64,000 nucleotides of DNA from Symbiodinium natans. Taxonomy: Eukaryota; Sar; Dinophyceae; Suessiales; Symbiodiniaceae. How positions within the stretch are numbered: the stretch's first letter is position 1; each line of letters opens with the position of its first letter. The position numbers were made by a program, and so were the translations under genes. This document shows positions 32,051 through 43,097 of this stretch, piece after piece. The DNA is taken from the NCBI GenBank assembly GCA_905221605.1, contig CAJNDS010002573.1:273501-337500 (forward strand), given 5' to 3'. The notes beneath the pieces were generated by a model. It worked only from the letters and a program-made list of their open reading frames with translations, ran no database searches and had not been told where the DNA came from.

Positions 32051-32498
32051 GTGAGAGTCTGCATGGGGCCCTTCTCCCTTGCAAAAGGGATTCAGGGTTT
32101 CAGGGGACCAGGGTTTTTTGCTTTTTGTTTTGTTTTGGGGTTTAGGGTGTTGGGTTGGAGGGTTTATACGTTCTACTGTTTAAGGGCCTGTAGGGTTTTA
32201 GGGTTTGGGTTCCTCAGCCCTGAACCCTAAACCCTAAACCCTAAACCCCAAACCCTAAACCCTAATCGGCAATCTTCTCAGAGGGTCTTGGGGCCATCCT
32301 AGGTCCTAGGGTGTAGGGTTATTGGGGCTTCATCGGCCACATTTAATAACAACTCTGTAGTAGTGCACATACAAGGAGGGAGCTAAACCCTAAACCCCAA
32401 AGCCCTAAAACCTAGAACCCGAAAACCTAGAACCCTAAACCAACCCTAAACCCTAGAACCCTAGAACCCTAAACCCTAAACCCTAAACCCCAGCGAAG

Positions 32499-32576
32499 GC
32501 CTTCAATCGAAGTCCGGACGTGGGCACGTTGTGCGTGCCGCCACTTGCCTTTGCGGCTGGTTCAGGGCTTGTGCGT
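32499..32576 (+). CDS. candidate exon, end of the LADGRGW-type motif
   Basis: Acceptor ccccagcgaag, exactly 26 codons in phase 0: AFNRSPDVGTLCVPPLAF.... Donor GTAGGG at 32577. Joined to 31243-31282 it gives LADGRGWAFNRSPDVGTLCV. Confidence 0.5.
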
Positions 32577-32934
32577 GTAGGGTTTCGGGGCCCCAAGACC
32601 CCAAACCCTAAGCCCCAAAACCCCAAACCCCAAGCCCTAAACCCTAAACCCTAAGCCCTAAACCCTAAACCCCTGAACCCTAAACCTAGACCTTGGAGCC
32701 TGTCCAGGCTTCTAGGGCTCAGGGGTTTTCGAGGTTCAGCATTCTCTGTTGAGGTTCTGGGCTTGAGGCGGTTTGGGGTTTTAGGGTTTAGGGTTTAGGG
32801 TTTAGGGTTTAGGGTTTCGGGTTCAGCTGAAACTTCTCAAATGCTTGCGGCCCAAGCGAAGCCCAGCACACATGCAAAGCAATCCTGAGCTGGGCCATCC
32901 CTGAGCTCTGGGCTGTCACCCCGTTGTTGAGTCG

Positions 32935-33012
32935 GTTTAGGGTTTAGGGTTTAGGGTTTAGGGTTTAGGGTTTAGGGTTTAGGGTTTAGGGTTTAGGGTT
33001 TAGGGTTTAGGG
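32935..33012 (+). repeat. TTTAGGG array
   Basis: Eleven perfect G-strand heptamers. Confidence 0.9.
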
Positions 33013-33257
33013 TAATCTTGGCATAGCTGCTACCAACACCCTTCAAAAACAAGTAGGGTACTGTACCAGAGAGCCCCTTCAATCCCAAAGCACTAAACTC
33101 TGCAGCTACCTAAGCCCTCAACCCTCAACTGCTCAGACCCAGAGTAGGCCCTCATTCCTTTTTCTAGGGCTCAGGTCCCCTTAAAAGCCTAAACCCTAAA
33201 CCCTAAACCCTAAACCCTATAAACCCGAAACCCTAAACTCAAGACCTAGACACCCAG

Positions 33258-33293
33258 GCGGCCGGCTGGCAAGGACCCTTTGGCGCCCTACAG
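33258..33293 (+). CDS. weak short exon
   Basis: Acceptor agacacccag, AAGWQGPFGALQ, donor GTTACC at 33294. Confidence 0.2.
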
Positions 33294-33643
33294 GTTACCT
33301 GAGGCCGGGTTGCCCGGGTTGGGAGAACCATTTGGGGTGCGTGGGCTTGAGGACACGGCTGCGGTCTGTGGTTCATTTAGGGTTTAGGGTTTAGGGTTTA
33401 GGGTTTTAGGGACATGTTTAGTTGTGTCATGGTCGGGGTTTGAATGGCATTTGAAGAATGTCGTACATTCAGTAACCTAGGAGGTTGAGGGATGTTCGCC
33501 GGGTTAAGTGGGCTACTTGAAGGCTCATCGGTTCAGGGTTTAGGGTTTGGGGTTTAGGGTTTAGGGTTTAGGGTTTAGGGTTTAGGATTTAGGGCTTGCC
33601 CTTAAGCCCCACCCCCGCGTGGAAGTAATCTCAGCCTCGCCAG

Positions 33644-33699
33644 GGCAGTCGCTTGCCTGGCAAGATCCGCCAGGACCATGCCGCCCGGCAAGGATGTGG
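33644..33699 (+). CDS. candidate exon
   Basis: Acceptor agcctcgccag, GSRLPGKIRQDHAARQGC, telomeric donor GTTTAG at 33700. Confidence 0.4.
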
Positions 33700-33990
33700 G
33701 TTTAGGGGTTTCCTGGTTTCGGGTCTAGGGTTGAGGGTAGGTCGTAGGTTATTAGAAGAGGCTGTATGAACAAAAAGAAGGCCTGGGTAGTTTTGTGAAG
33801 GTCCCCAAAGCCCAAGACCCCAAGCCCCTAAACACCAAACCCTACACCCCCCCCCATGGTGAGCTGCCGGCCCTTGGTGTATTGGGTTTCTGTGGGTTTC
33901 TCCACGGCCAAGATAGGGCTTCAGATGTTGGGCACGCGAGGCTTTCCGTCCGGCAAAACCTTGAACCCTTGTTGAGATCAGCTTTGGCTC

Positions 33991-34118
33991 TTGATATGAA
34001 ACAGGGTTTGTATTACTGTTATTGGTGAATGTGTATAAGATTCCTGGTTAATATTGGTGAGTGTATGTAACGGGTGTTCTTTTGGGGGATACAAGAAATA
34101 TGAACCCTACTTGATATG
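33991..34118. mobile_element. TIR-E MITE
   Basis: Second copy of the family at 22481, with inverted ends GATATGAAACAGGGTTTGTA and AATATGAACCCTACTTGATAT. Confidence 0.65.
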
Positions 34119-34262
34119 AGGGGGCGTGAGGGTCCGGGGAGGGAGAGGCACACATGCATAAGAGGTTTAGGGTCTCGGGCAGAAGCCCATGAAGCCCCAA
34201 CGAAGCCTATAAGATGAGCCTTCACACGATCTAAACCTGGCTAGGGTGTAAGGGTTAAAGGT

Positions 34263-34415
34263 TAAGGCTGTTAAGGGTTAGGGTTTAAGGGTTTAAGGGC
34301 TTAAGGGCTTAAGGGCTGGAGGGCTTAAGGGCTTAAGGGTTTAAGGGCTTTAAGGGCTTCAGGGCTTAAAGGTTTAAGGGTTTAACGGTTTAACGGTTTA
34401 AGGGTTTAAGGGTTT
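34263..34415 (+). repeat. TTAAGGG variant array
   Basis: About 150 bp of TTTAAGGG/CTTAAGGG units derived from the heptamer. Confidence 0.8.
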
Positions 34416-34432
34416 CATGGGTCTTCGCCGAG

Positions 34433-34513
34433 GTGACCACTCACCTCGCACGGCCACGGCTCCCGATGATACCGAAGCCCGTGAGGGACAACCGGGTGCC
34501 ATGGCACTGAAGG
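34433..34513 (+). CDS. candidate exon
   Basis: Acceptor tcttcgccgag, DHSPRTATAPDDTEAREG.... 3' edge approximate. Confidence 0.35.
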
Positions 34514-34829
34514 GGGGGAAGGGAACTTTGTGGTACTTTACTATAACTTTAGATCTTTAGCCTTTTTGGGTTTATTGGGTTTCTTAATAAGGCAGCTAAA
34601 AATTTAATGTATAGCTACCCTCCTAAGTGCAGCCAAGGGAAGGGGCCAACGCCCCCAGCTCCCCTGAACCCTAAACCTCAGGTTTAGGGTTTAGGGTTCA
34701 GGGTTTAATGTTCAAAGCCTAAACCCTGCAACCCTAGAACCCCAAAACCCCCCCCAAACCCTGAACCCTGAACCTAAACCCTAAGCCCTGAACCCTGAAC
34801 CCTGAACCCCAAACTCAACCGGTTTGGAG

Positions 34830-34925
34830 ACTAGGACGCCTCTTCCCTCAAACCCGACCGCGGCGGTGGGTTTTGACATACATGTGCGGAGGAGCCGGCA
34901 AGCCAAGGCTCTCCTAACCGTCCTA
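34830..34925 (+). CDS. weak candidate exon
   Basis: Frame TRTPLPSNPTAAVGFDIHV... after ccggtttggag; continues into a hydrophobic AT-rich stretch that is probably intronic. Confidence 0.2.
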
Positions 34926-35100
34926 ACCCTAGGGATTCTTGGAATTGTTTTTGTAAAAATATTTTTGAAAACGCTAAAACTTTTTTTTGCTAGGGGTCCA
35001 AGTTCAGTATAGTAACGGTTTAGCAGTGAGGGCTTGCGGGGTTCGTATGTTTATAGGGCTCAGGGTTTATGGTATGGCTTGGGGTAAAAGGGTTTAGGGC

Positions 35101-35186
35101 TGCCCTAAACCCTTAACCCTAAACCCTAAACCCTAAACCCTAAACCCTAAACCCTAAACCCTAAACCCTAAACCCTAAACCCTAAA
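35101..35186 (-). repeat. CCCTAAA array
   Basis: Twelve C-strand units. Confidence 0.9.
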
Positions 35187-35362
35187 CATAAAGTGGGGGT
35201 TTTTGGGGTTCAGGCTGTGTTGCAGAGTTTCGAGTTGAGTGGGTCCGTGTCCAGGGCCCCAAACTAAACCAGAAACGAACCCTCTGAAGCCTCTCGCCCT
35301 ACACCCTAAACCCTGAACCCTAAACCCTAAACCCTAAACCCTAAACCCTACGAAGTGCCAAA

Positions 35363-35456
35363 GATCGGAGCCAAGTCTTGGTGTTGTCTCCCGGCTCCTC
35401 CAATGCTTCTCGGGCTGCCCCAAGGGCAGCTGCCATCCTCGCCATGCGCGCCGCGT
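35363..35456 (+). CDS. candidate exon, strand uncertain
   Basis: Flanked by CCCTAAA before and TTTAGGG after, the normal exon context. Open on + (SSNASRAAPRAAAILAMRAA) but also on - (ARMARMAAALGAAREALEE). Confidence 0.35.
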
Positions 35457-35573
35457 TTAGGGTTTAGGGTTTAGGGTTTAGGGTTTAGGGTTTAGGGTTT
35501 AGGGTTTAGGGTTTAGGGTTTAGGGTTTAGGGTTTAGGGTTTAGGGTTTAGGGTTTAGGGTTTAGGGTTTAGG
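35457..35573 (+). repeat. TTTAGGG array
   Basis: Sixteen perfect heptamers, one of the longest homogeneous runs. Confidence 0.95.
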
Positions 35574-35829
35574 AGCCCACCAAAATTGCCGGCCAACGCC
35601 AGACTTTCAGCGGTTAGGCCAGCGTCTTCCAATTAAGGGAGTCATACTTGGACCCCGATGTACCCCTAAGAGGCTTCTCTTAGTCTGCTCCTAACATGCC
35701 CCTCATATTATCTTGCCTTGAGAATCCTTAAAAAGGGTCCCCAAACCCGAGGGGAAGTACCCCCAGGAGTCCGAGGTAGAGTTCCCTGAGCAAGGCCCGT
35801 AGAGCAAACGAGGTGGTGACCCCTTTCAG

Positions 35830-35895
35830 CGGCGTGCATGGGTACGTCACAGCCAAGCTGTCGGCGACTCCAGTTTAGCAGCTCCAAATTTCAAG
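35830..35895 (+). CDS. candidate exon
   Basis: Acceptor gacccctttcag, ACMGTSQPSCRRLQFSSS..., GA donor (GAAGAA). Confidence 0.35.
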
Positions 35896-35985
35896 GAAGA
35901 AGATCTTCTGATTCTTGGGCTGCGCCCTAAACCCTAAACCCTAAACCCCCAAACCCTAAACCCCTAAACCCTAAACCCATTTCAG

Positions 35986-36108
35986 CAGCCAGCGCGCACC
36001 GGAAGACCTGGCGGGAAGTCGCCACGCGCACATCGCGACGCAGGCCGCCTCTGCGCGCGAGGGTCTCCGGTTGGCGTAGGCGCTGCCGTTTCCGAGCAGA
36101 GGAGAAAA
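35986..36108 (+). CDS. candidate exon, 41 codons
   Basis: Acceptor aaacccatttcag, exactly 41 codons in phase 0 (QPARTGRPGGKSPRAHRD...), basic, ending at the telomeric donor GTTTAG at 36109. Confidence 0.5.
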
Positions 36109-37137
36109 GTTTAGGGTTTAGGGTTTAGGATTTAGGGTTTAGGGTTTAGGGAAACTGAGCACCTAGGGTCCTAGGGATCTTGGATGCCCAGCTGTACCCC
36201 TTAGTCCCTTTATTGGGGGGGGTTTAGGCTCCCCGATAAACCCCTTTCAGCAAAAAGGCGCACCTGTTTCACTTATATCCAAGGCAACCTAGGGTTAAGT
36301 GTGTCGGGCTGTAGGGTTGAGAACAGGGGCTTAGTGGCGCTTGGGGCTTCTGCAAGGCTTATGTCTCTCTTTTTGTATTTCCCTATTTGGGCTTAGACGG
36401 GACCCCATATATAAAGATTGTTAAACGGGGAGGGCTTCTACGGCTTTTTACGGCTCGTGCGACTCACAGGGCTTCCGTCATATCATGGGCTTTCATCAAA
36501 TTGTTGCCCACGAAGCCTTGAATGTAGGCCTGTACTTTCTATTCTGCCGAAGGACGCCGTAAGCCCTGAGGCTCCTTTAGGGTTTAGGGTTTAGGGCTTA
36601 AGGGGTTTAGGGTTGCGGGTTTAGGGCTTAGGGGGGCTTAGGGCTTAGGGCTTAGGGCTTAGCTTAGGGCTTGGGGCTTAGGGCTGTAAGGGGTTGGTGT
36701 AGGGTTATGTCACCCGGCGGGCGGTATGGTAGATTTCCCCACTCAGACCCAAGCTGAAGCCTGAACCCTCGCAGGCAAAGTTTCCGGGGTCTACCGTGGT
36801 CTACTATCAGGGACTAAAGGAGGGACCCCTTACAAGGAACCGCAAGGTTAATGTAGGGGCTATTTAAGTATAAAGGAACTATATAAGGTGTGTATATTGG
36901 GGGGGTATGTAGGAGACAAAGATCCAGGGTCTCTTCTGGTCCCGCCTCACACCCCGTCATACTACACAGCTCTCCTGCTAAATCGTCCGGCCCCATCAGG
37001 TTTGGGGCTCAGAGCTTCGGTTTTTGGGTGTAGGGTTTAGGGGTTGGGGTCTAAGGTTTAGGGTTTAGGGTTTAGGGTTTAGGGTTTAGGGTTTAGGGCA
37101 AGCTCATGTAGCCTTTGTGGGGGCTCCTTTTTTTTAG

Positions 37138-37272
37138 GGACCAAAGCCTCTGCAAGCACCGGAAGTCCGTAGAGGCTGACATCCGCGCACTGCCTCACTC
37201 CACTACTGGTGGCCTGGGCAGCAGCGGGTCGCTTCAGAAGAAGGCGGCCTCAAAACCTCTTTCGGACTGTGG
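37138..37272 (+). CDS. candidate exon, about 44 codons
   Basis: Excellent pyrimidine tract and acceptor (ctcctttttttttag). DQSLCKHRKSVEADIRAL... runs to donor GTTTGGGG at 37273. Confidence 0.55.
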
Positions 37273-37482
37273 GTTTGGGGTTTAGGGTTTGGGGTTTAGG
37301 GTTTGGGGTTTGGGGTTTGGGGTTTAGGGTTTGGGGTTTAGGGTTTCAGGGTTTGGGGTTGAGGGCTCAGGGTTTGGGGTTTGGGGTGTTCGGGGTTCAA
37401 GCCCTCCTCCCGTTGAAGAGCTCCCTCACGCCACATCTTAAACCCTAAGCCCCACACGCTAAACCCCCCGAACCCAAAGAGC

Positions 37483-37587
37483 CCAATATTGCTTAACTAT
37501 GGAATATAATTACCCTAAAGCAGATTCAGGATCCCTATATGATTTAAGGAATATTCCTAAAAATTAAGCAATCTTGGGCTCTTTGGG
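37483..37587. mobile_element. TIR-B MITE
   Basis: CCCAAAGAGCCCAATATTGC at the left and ATCTTGGGCTCTTTGGG at the right; 105 bp. Confidence 0.8.
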
Positions 37588-37859
37588 AAAGTCCTTTGGA
37601 AGTTGGAAGGAAGGGAGCCGCTCTTCCACCCCGCTACAGCGCGCCGACAGCCGGCCGGGTCGTCAGGGCATTTGCCCCCCCCTTCCCCCCCCTTCCCCTC
37701 CCCCCCCTAAGGTTCCCGAAAGGATTCTGGCAGTCCCTGAACCCGACATTTAGGGTTAGGGTTTAGGGTTTAGGGCTTCGGGCTTAGGGCTTAGGGCTTG
37801 GGGTTCGAAACCTTAAACACTTGAACCCAAAACCCTAGCCAACGCAGCATGTTGGTCAG

Positions 37860-37928
37860 CCGAAGCATGTCTTCGGCCAATGAACTTCCACAGCCATTGG
37901 ATTGCCGGCAAGAACGGGTAGAAGGAAG
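37860..37928 (+). CDS. candidate exon
   Basis: Acceptor catgttggtcag, RSMSSANELPQPLDCRQE..., donor GTTTAG at 37929. Confidence 0.45.
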
Positions 37929-38156
37929 GTTTAGGGTTAGGGCTTAGGGTTTAGGGAGTTGGGTTTAGGGTTTAAGGTTTTGGGTTTAGGGTTCAGGGTT
38001 TAGAGGGCGTGGGATGCTCAACTCAATGCTCTGTCCCTGATGTTTTTTAATTATTGACAGCAACTTTCTTCCTGAAACCCTCGAGAACCAGGGGAAACAT
38101 GGGCACCCTAAGCCCTACAATTTGCTGGTCGCCCTAGATCCGGGGGCCCTCAGGTA

Positions 38157-38273
38157 AACCCCAAACCCCAAACCCCAAACCCCAAACCCCAAACCCCAAA
38201 CCCCAAACCCCAAACCCCAAACCCCAAACCCCAAACCCCAAACCCTAAACCCTAAACCCTAAACCCTAAACCC
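38157..38273 (-). repeat. CCCCAAA array grading into CCCTAAA
   Basis: About twelve CCCCAAA units followed by five CCCTAAA units. Confidence 0.9.
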
Positions 38274-38456
38274 TTTCTGAGTCTAGGAAGCTTAGCACAG
38301 CTCAACTCGAAGCCCAGAGCAAGCACTGAACCACGCCCCCTGGGTTTAGCATCATAAGAGGTTATTGGGGGCGTTAGGGGTTCTAGTGTTACTAGGACCC
38401 TATAGACCCTGAACCCTACAACCCTATGACCCTATGAAGCTTATAAAACCTAAATC

Positions 38457-38717
38457 CCAAACCCCAGACCCCAGACCCCAAACCCCAAACCCCAAACCCC
38501 AAACCCCAAACCCCAAACCCCAAACCCCAAACCCCAAACCCCAAACCCCAAACCACAAACCCCAAACCCCAAACCCCAAACCCCAAACCCCAAACCCCAA
38601 ACCCCAAACCCCAAACCCCAAACCCCAAACCCCAAACCCCAAACCCCAAACCCTAAACCCTAAACCCTAAACCCTAAACCCTAAACCCTAAACCCTAAAC
38701 CCTAAACCCTAAACCCT
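38457..38717 (-). repeat. CCCCAAA array grading into CCCTAAA
   Basis: About 27 CCCCAAA then about 10 CCCTAAA units, ending 12 bp before the acceptor of the exon at 38730. All frames are open over it (GFGVWGL, PKPQTPN repeats), which yields spurious ORFs. Confidence 0.95.
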
Positions 38718-38729
38718 AACAACACTCAG

Positions 38730-38813
38730 GTCATCCGTGCTGAGAGCCTCCGGGGCAATGGCCCTGAAGAAGTGACGCTGAAGCCGATGCCCCTTGCAGT
38801 TTGGGAGAGGAAG
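38730..38813 (+). CDS. candidate exon with GCAAGT donor, phase 0
   Basis: Acceptor acaacactcag, exactly 28 codons (VIRAESLRGNGPEEVTLK...), canonical GC donor GCAAGT at 38814. One of the cleanest exon calls in the window. Confidence 0.6.
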
Positions 38814-39368
38814 GCAAGTCTCGCAGTTTAGGGTTTAGGTTCAGGGTTTAGGGTTTAGGTTTCAGGGTTCAGGGTTTAGGGTTTAGGGTTTAGGGTTGGG
38901 TTTGGGGCTTTTAAGCCCCTAACCCTACAAATCCTACCAAGCCCTAGATAACCCGAAACGCTAAAGCCCTTTAGGGTTTGAGGAATCTCCATGGAGCCTC
39001 CCCTCCTGCTCGACGTGCTGCTCGCCGGAAAAATGCTGCCGTGCCCACCCTAAACCCCAGGGCTGCGAGTTTAGGGTTTAGGGTTTAGTTTAGGGTTTAG
39101 GGTTTAGGGTTTAGGGTTTAGGGTTTAGTGGTATAAGCAGGGATTCCTTTATTTCCCATATAACCCCCAAATATAACTACTTAAGTAGCCCCTTAAATTA
39201 CCCCTTATAAGGGTCCCTCCTTTAGTCCCCAGAGAGGGTGTAGCCGACATGAACCCACGATTGAGACGCCCAGAGAGCTTTCCCTCCAAATCCCAAAATA
39301 AAGCTAGCCCAACACCAACCCTGACAAAACCCAGTATCCGCCCTATATCAACCTTAACCTTAAAAGCT

Positions 39369-39459
39369 ATGGAAGCGGCGGACTCTAAGGAATACAAACA
39401 TGCCTGGAATGCAGCCTGTTCTCAAGTTCGTAGTCTCCCGGCCCCAAAAAATAGAAAAG
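39369..39459 (+). CDS. candidate exon with GTAAGT donor
   Basis: MEAADSKEYKHAWNAACS... followed by canonical donor GTAAGT at 39460. Open further upstream to 39249. No G-strand array follows directly, unlike most exons. Confidence 0.4.
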
Positions 39460-39929
39460 GTAAGTTGCAAAGACCTTCGACGCCAGCACCCCAAACTGCA
39501 TCAAATCCGGAACCTAATCTCAAACTCTTCGACCGTTCAGGTTCTTGTTAGAGTTCAAAGGGTGCGGGCCGGGTTCAGCAAATCTTGGCCGCGATGATTT
39601 TAAGAGAATGGGAAGATCCTTGGATATTTATATATCCATATATGGGCACGTGCGCTGTTACGTCAACGTTTATAGGGTTTTGTGGTCTATTTGGTCATGT
39701 AGGTCAAAACCCAAAACCCCAAAAAAGGTCGCGAGCGGTCGGCCTCTCCTGAAATCCAACCTGACGAAGTCCGGAAACCCTGAATTGCTAAACCCACAAA
39801 TCTCAAGGCCCCATTAACCCCTTCGGGACTGGGTAGGTAACCTTTACCATTTTTGGTTTCATGGAATCCTACCATATAGAATACAAAAGGCTCACCTTCT
39901 GTCGGCTGGGGTATTCGGCCCCTGTAAGA

Positions 39930-39998
39930 CCCCTAAACCCTAAACCCTAAACCCTAAACCCTAAACCCTAAACCCTAAACCCTAAACCCTAAACCCTA
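39930..39998 (-). repeat. CCCTAAA array split by TIR-A copy 2
   Basis: C-strand heptamers run to the TA at 39997 and resume at 40622 on the far side of the element. Confidence 0.95.
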
Positions 39999-40623
39999 CC
40001 TGGAGCCTTCAAATTACGTGAAAAAACAGCCTTTCCATGAAAACAGCCTTTTTCAAGACATGGACCCAAAAACAGCCCGTGGGGCGGAATTTGGCTAGGC
40101 AGCCCAAAAAAAGGCTATTTTGAAATTTGTGACGGTGTTCAACTCGAGGACGTTTGCTTGCTACGTGTTCTGCGGATTCTTGCTTGTTGAAGCAACGAAA
40201 GCCTGAAGCCACAAGCAGAAAGCCTGAATTTGCAAACTCAAAAAACACGCAAGCCTGAAGCCAAGCCATGAAAGCCTGAAGGAAAAGGCGGAAATGGCCG
40301 GAAAAAAGGCGGAATTAGCCGGAAAAAGGCGGAATTTGCCGGAATTCGTTTCTTGTCTCGCTGAAACAGCCGAGAACCCTGACCTGCAGCTTCCGATTGT
40401 CATGGCATCAGAAGCAAACCTTTGGTCGACATGCGCTACGAAGAAGAAACCCTGAAGCATTGTCTTGCTTTGCATGTGGGCGCGCGTGCCCTCAATAGGA
40501 AAAAGGCTATTTTTGTTTGTCATGGCTGTTTTGGTCAAAAATGCTTGTTTTTGAGAATCTTGGCTGTTTTTGGTGTAAGTTTGGCTTGTGGCCATTTTTT
40601 CGCGTACACAGAGGGTCCAGGTA
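39997..40623. mobile_element. TIR-A transposon copy 2, 623 bp plus TA duplication
   Basis: Core 39999-40621 begins CCTGGAGCC and ends GGTCCAGG, flanked by TA inside CCCTAAA repeats (cccTA ... TAaaccc). Interior has three 20-bp AAGGCGGAA...GCCGG subrepeats near 40282-40345. It has the same length and, by eye, the same sequence as copy 3 at 43401. The 144- and 86-codon minus frames are not transposases, so it is probably mobilised in trans. Confidence 0.85.
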
Positions 40624-40675
40624 AACCCTAAACCCTAAACCCTAAACCCTAAACCCCAACCCCCACAAGCCTCAG

Positions 40676-40790
40676 CCCTCCGCAGCACCATTGTCTCCCA
40701 AGATGGTGCCGTAGCACGCGGGGACCAGCAACCCCAGCCCGCGGAAGACAGAGCCGACTCAAGGCCCTGGCCGCAGAGTCCTTGCCATGG
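40676..40790 (+). CDS. candidate exon
   Basis: Acceptor caagcctcag, LRSTIVSQDGAVARGDQQ... through about 37 codons. The 3' edge at about ccatgg is approximate. Confidence 0.4.
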
Positions 40791-41056
40791 ATTTGGGGTT
40801 TAGGGTTTAGGGTTTAGGGTTTAGGATTTAGGATTTAGGGTTTAGGGTTTAGGGTTGAGGGTGCGGGGAGGGCTTAGGGCCTGGGGTCTGGGGTCAGGGA
40901 TCTGGGGTTTCGGGCGTTAGAAAGTTTTTGTTTCACTTAAGTTCCTGTTGAGGAACTTAAACATGTTGCCAGAATTGGTCTCGCAAGTTGTACAATGCGG
41001 AGTTTGCATCCTGGGGGTGTCCAGGTATTACACGGGGGTTTGGGTTGGATGGATAT

Positions 41057-41192
41057 CTGCACACGCGCACGCGCACGCACACGCGCACGCACACGCGCAC
41101 GCGCACACACACGCGCACACACACGCGCACACACACCCACACACCCACACACCCACACACACACACACACAGACACACACACACACACACAC
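41057..41192. repeat. alternating (CA)/(CG) tract
   Basis: About 135 bp of strictly alternating pyrimidine-purine dinucleotides with many CGCG steps. Six-frame ORFs over it are artefacts. Confidence 0.95.
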
Positions 41193-41330
41193 ACTCACAT
41201 ATGAATTTTTTCTGCTTGCTAGCATTAACCGAGCATGGCAGGACCTGGCAGGATGCAGTGTACTCGTTGAAGCGTTTAAGGTCTATAAGGGTTTAGGGTT
41301 TAGGCGTTCGAGTTGTTGTGTGATGATCAG

Positions 41331-41408
41331 GATGCTCAGCTGTTGGGTTTGCGCATGCCAGGCTTCGGGCCGAATGGATGCCGAGACCTTAATTACCGGT
41401 GACCCGCG
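41331..41408 (+). CDS. weak candidate exon
   Basis: Acceptor gtgatgatcag, one frame open (MLSCWVCACQASGRMDAE...), donor GTTTCGGG at 41409. Confidence 0.3.
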
Positions 41409-41583
41409 GTTTCGGGTTTAGGGTTTAGGGTTTAGGGTTTAGGGTTTAGGGTTTAGGGTTTGCAGGGTTTAGGGTTTGAGTATTGTATTTGCTGCACCTG
41501 TCTCAGAAGTCGACTTCTCGTGCTCTGGGTAGCGCAACAACAGTTCGCTTTGCTCCGAAAGTTTTTTTTCTTCACACCCCAAG

Positions 41584-41699
41584 CGTCCGAGCTCCACAGC
41601 TGCGTGAGCCAAGCATGCAGCATGCTGAGGAGGCACCAGCCATACGCCCGGCTGGGACCGCAGAGGGCAGGTTTGCATCATGTGGCCCCAGCATGCAAG
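41584..41699 (+). CDS. candidate exon
   Basis: Pyrimidine-rich upstream (gttttttttcttcacaccccaag). VRAPQLREPSMQHAEEAP..., with possible donors GTTTGC at 41671 and GTCGCT at 41700. Confidence 0.4.
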
Positions 41700-42208
41700 G
41701 TCGCTGTGCAGCTCTTAAGACATGTTAGCTGTCTGGGGTGTTTTAGTAGTTTAGTACCGACGGTTTTTAGACGATAGAAAAGCTGGCTTGTAGATTTACC
41801 GTCTGCTAGGTGTCTTTCTGCCCTTCTCCTCCCTCCTCTCTTTGCATGTCTTGGTCTCTTTGTCGCTCTCTTCCTGGCTTTCTGATTGCGACCACCAAAC
41901 CTGGGAAAGCGTACAGTACATGGAGGCTACTCTAAACCCCACAAACCCCATAAACCCCTAATAGCCTAAACCCTAAATAAACCCTAAACCCTAAACCCTA
42001 AACCCTCACAAACCCCACAAGCCCTCAGAATACGTAGCCGGTCTTGGGGCATTGCTGCTTATATCACACCTTGGATGGCAGCCTACAAAAAGCGGCCATA
42101 AGCAATTTAATTGGGGTTCAACTGAGGGCTCAGGGTGTAGGGTTTAGGGTTTATATAGGGTTTAGTGTTTAGGGTTTAGGGTTTAGGAGTAGTCTGATAG
42201 CCCCACAG

Positions 42209-42282
42209 AAAGCCTGCGCAAGCGCACAACAGTCTCGACGATTGCAAACATTCCTGAGCTGCGGCGCCGACACCAATGCGGA
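42209..42282 (+). CDS. candidate exon with ankyrin-like segment
   Basis: Acceptor agccccacag, KACASAQQSRRLQTFLSC then GADTNA; donor GTAGGG at 42283. LxxFLxxGADxNA matches the helix-2/loop signature of an ankyrin repeat; a single partial repeat is weak evidence. Confidence 0.4.
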
Positions 42283-42896
42283 GTAGGGTTCATGGGGTCT
42301 TTCTAGATTTTAGAGCCATGGTTGTTACGACTTAAATAAGTAGGGTTCATGGGGTCTTTCTAGATTTTAGAGCCATAGTTGTAGTTACGAGTTAAATACG
42401 ACTGGCTTGCTGCGCCGCCGTGACCGATCGTACGTGCAGCTTCTTCGCCGAATCTCCTCGATGGCCGTAGAAGTCGCATGCTGTAGCAAGCGGAAAAAGC
42501 GGTTCGGAGCGTCAGCAGAGAAGCTACCCAGAGCTTCCAAAACCCCTTATGTAAGGAATATGCCCTAATTCACAACAATGTTCCTGAATGTAAATTACTT
42601 ACTTCGCCTTTAGTTGAACTTTAAACTTTTTGGGTTTCCTTATTTAGTAGGAATTTTTAAAGTTTAACCTTTTTTCCCCTTGGTTATTGGAGAAGTAAGA
42701 TTAGGGTATATTCCTTATTCAAGGGGTTTCGGAAGATCTGGGTGCAATGTGCTTAGCGCTTTCTCGTTCCAGGATGCTGGCAGGCATTGTGCCGTAGCTT
42801 GGCCTCTGCCCTGCGCAGAGGCACTGGCTTTGAATGGTCCCATACTCCTCGCATCAAACTTCCTGACGACGATTTGCACGGCCCAACGGCTTCGAA

Positions 42897-43008
42897 CCCA
42901 AAGAGCCCAATATAGCTTAATTAAGGAATATACCTTAAATCATATTAAGGATCCCTATATGATTTAAGGAACATTCCTAAAATTTAAGCAATATTTGGGC
43001 TCTTTGGG
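42897..43008. mobile_element. TIR-B MITE, uninterrupted
   Basis: CCCAAAGAGCCCAATATAGC at the left and TTTGGGCTCTTTGGG at the right. It serves as the empty-site reference for TIR-A copy 3, because its ggaatataccttaaa is the uninterrupted target. Confidence 0.85.
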
Positions 43009-43097
43009 AATGGATTCGCCTGAAGCACGTTCGGTGCGGATTCTTGATGTAGGCGAACCATGCCGCTCGCTTACACGCGTCGCCGGCTGCGTCGCTG

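Noticed and set aside
38416-38670. Long ORFs on both strands (GFGVWGL, PKPQTPN repeats)
   Set aside because: Products of CCCCAAA heptamers, which lack stops in several frames; no gene context.
40161-40595. 144-codon ORF in TIR-A, identical in copy 3
   Set aside because: Identity reflects recent copying; no DDE/D motif and low-complexity content. Broken in copy 1.
40937-41421. His/Thr and Cys/Val repeat ORFs
   Set aside because: Translation of a CA/CG dinucleotide tract.
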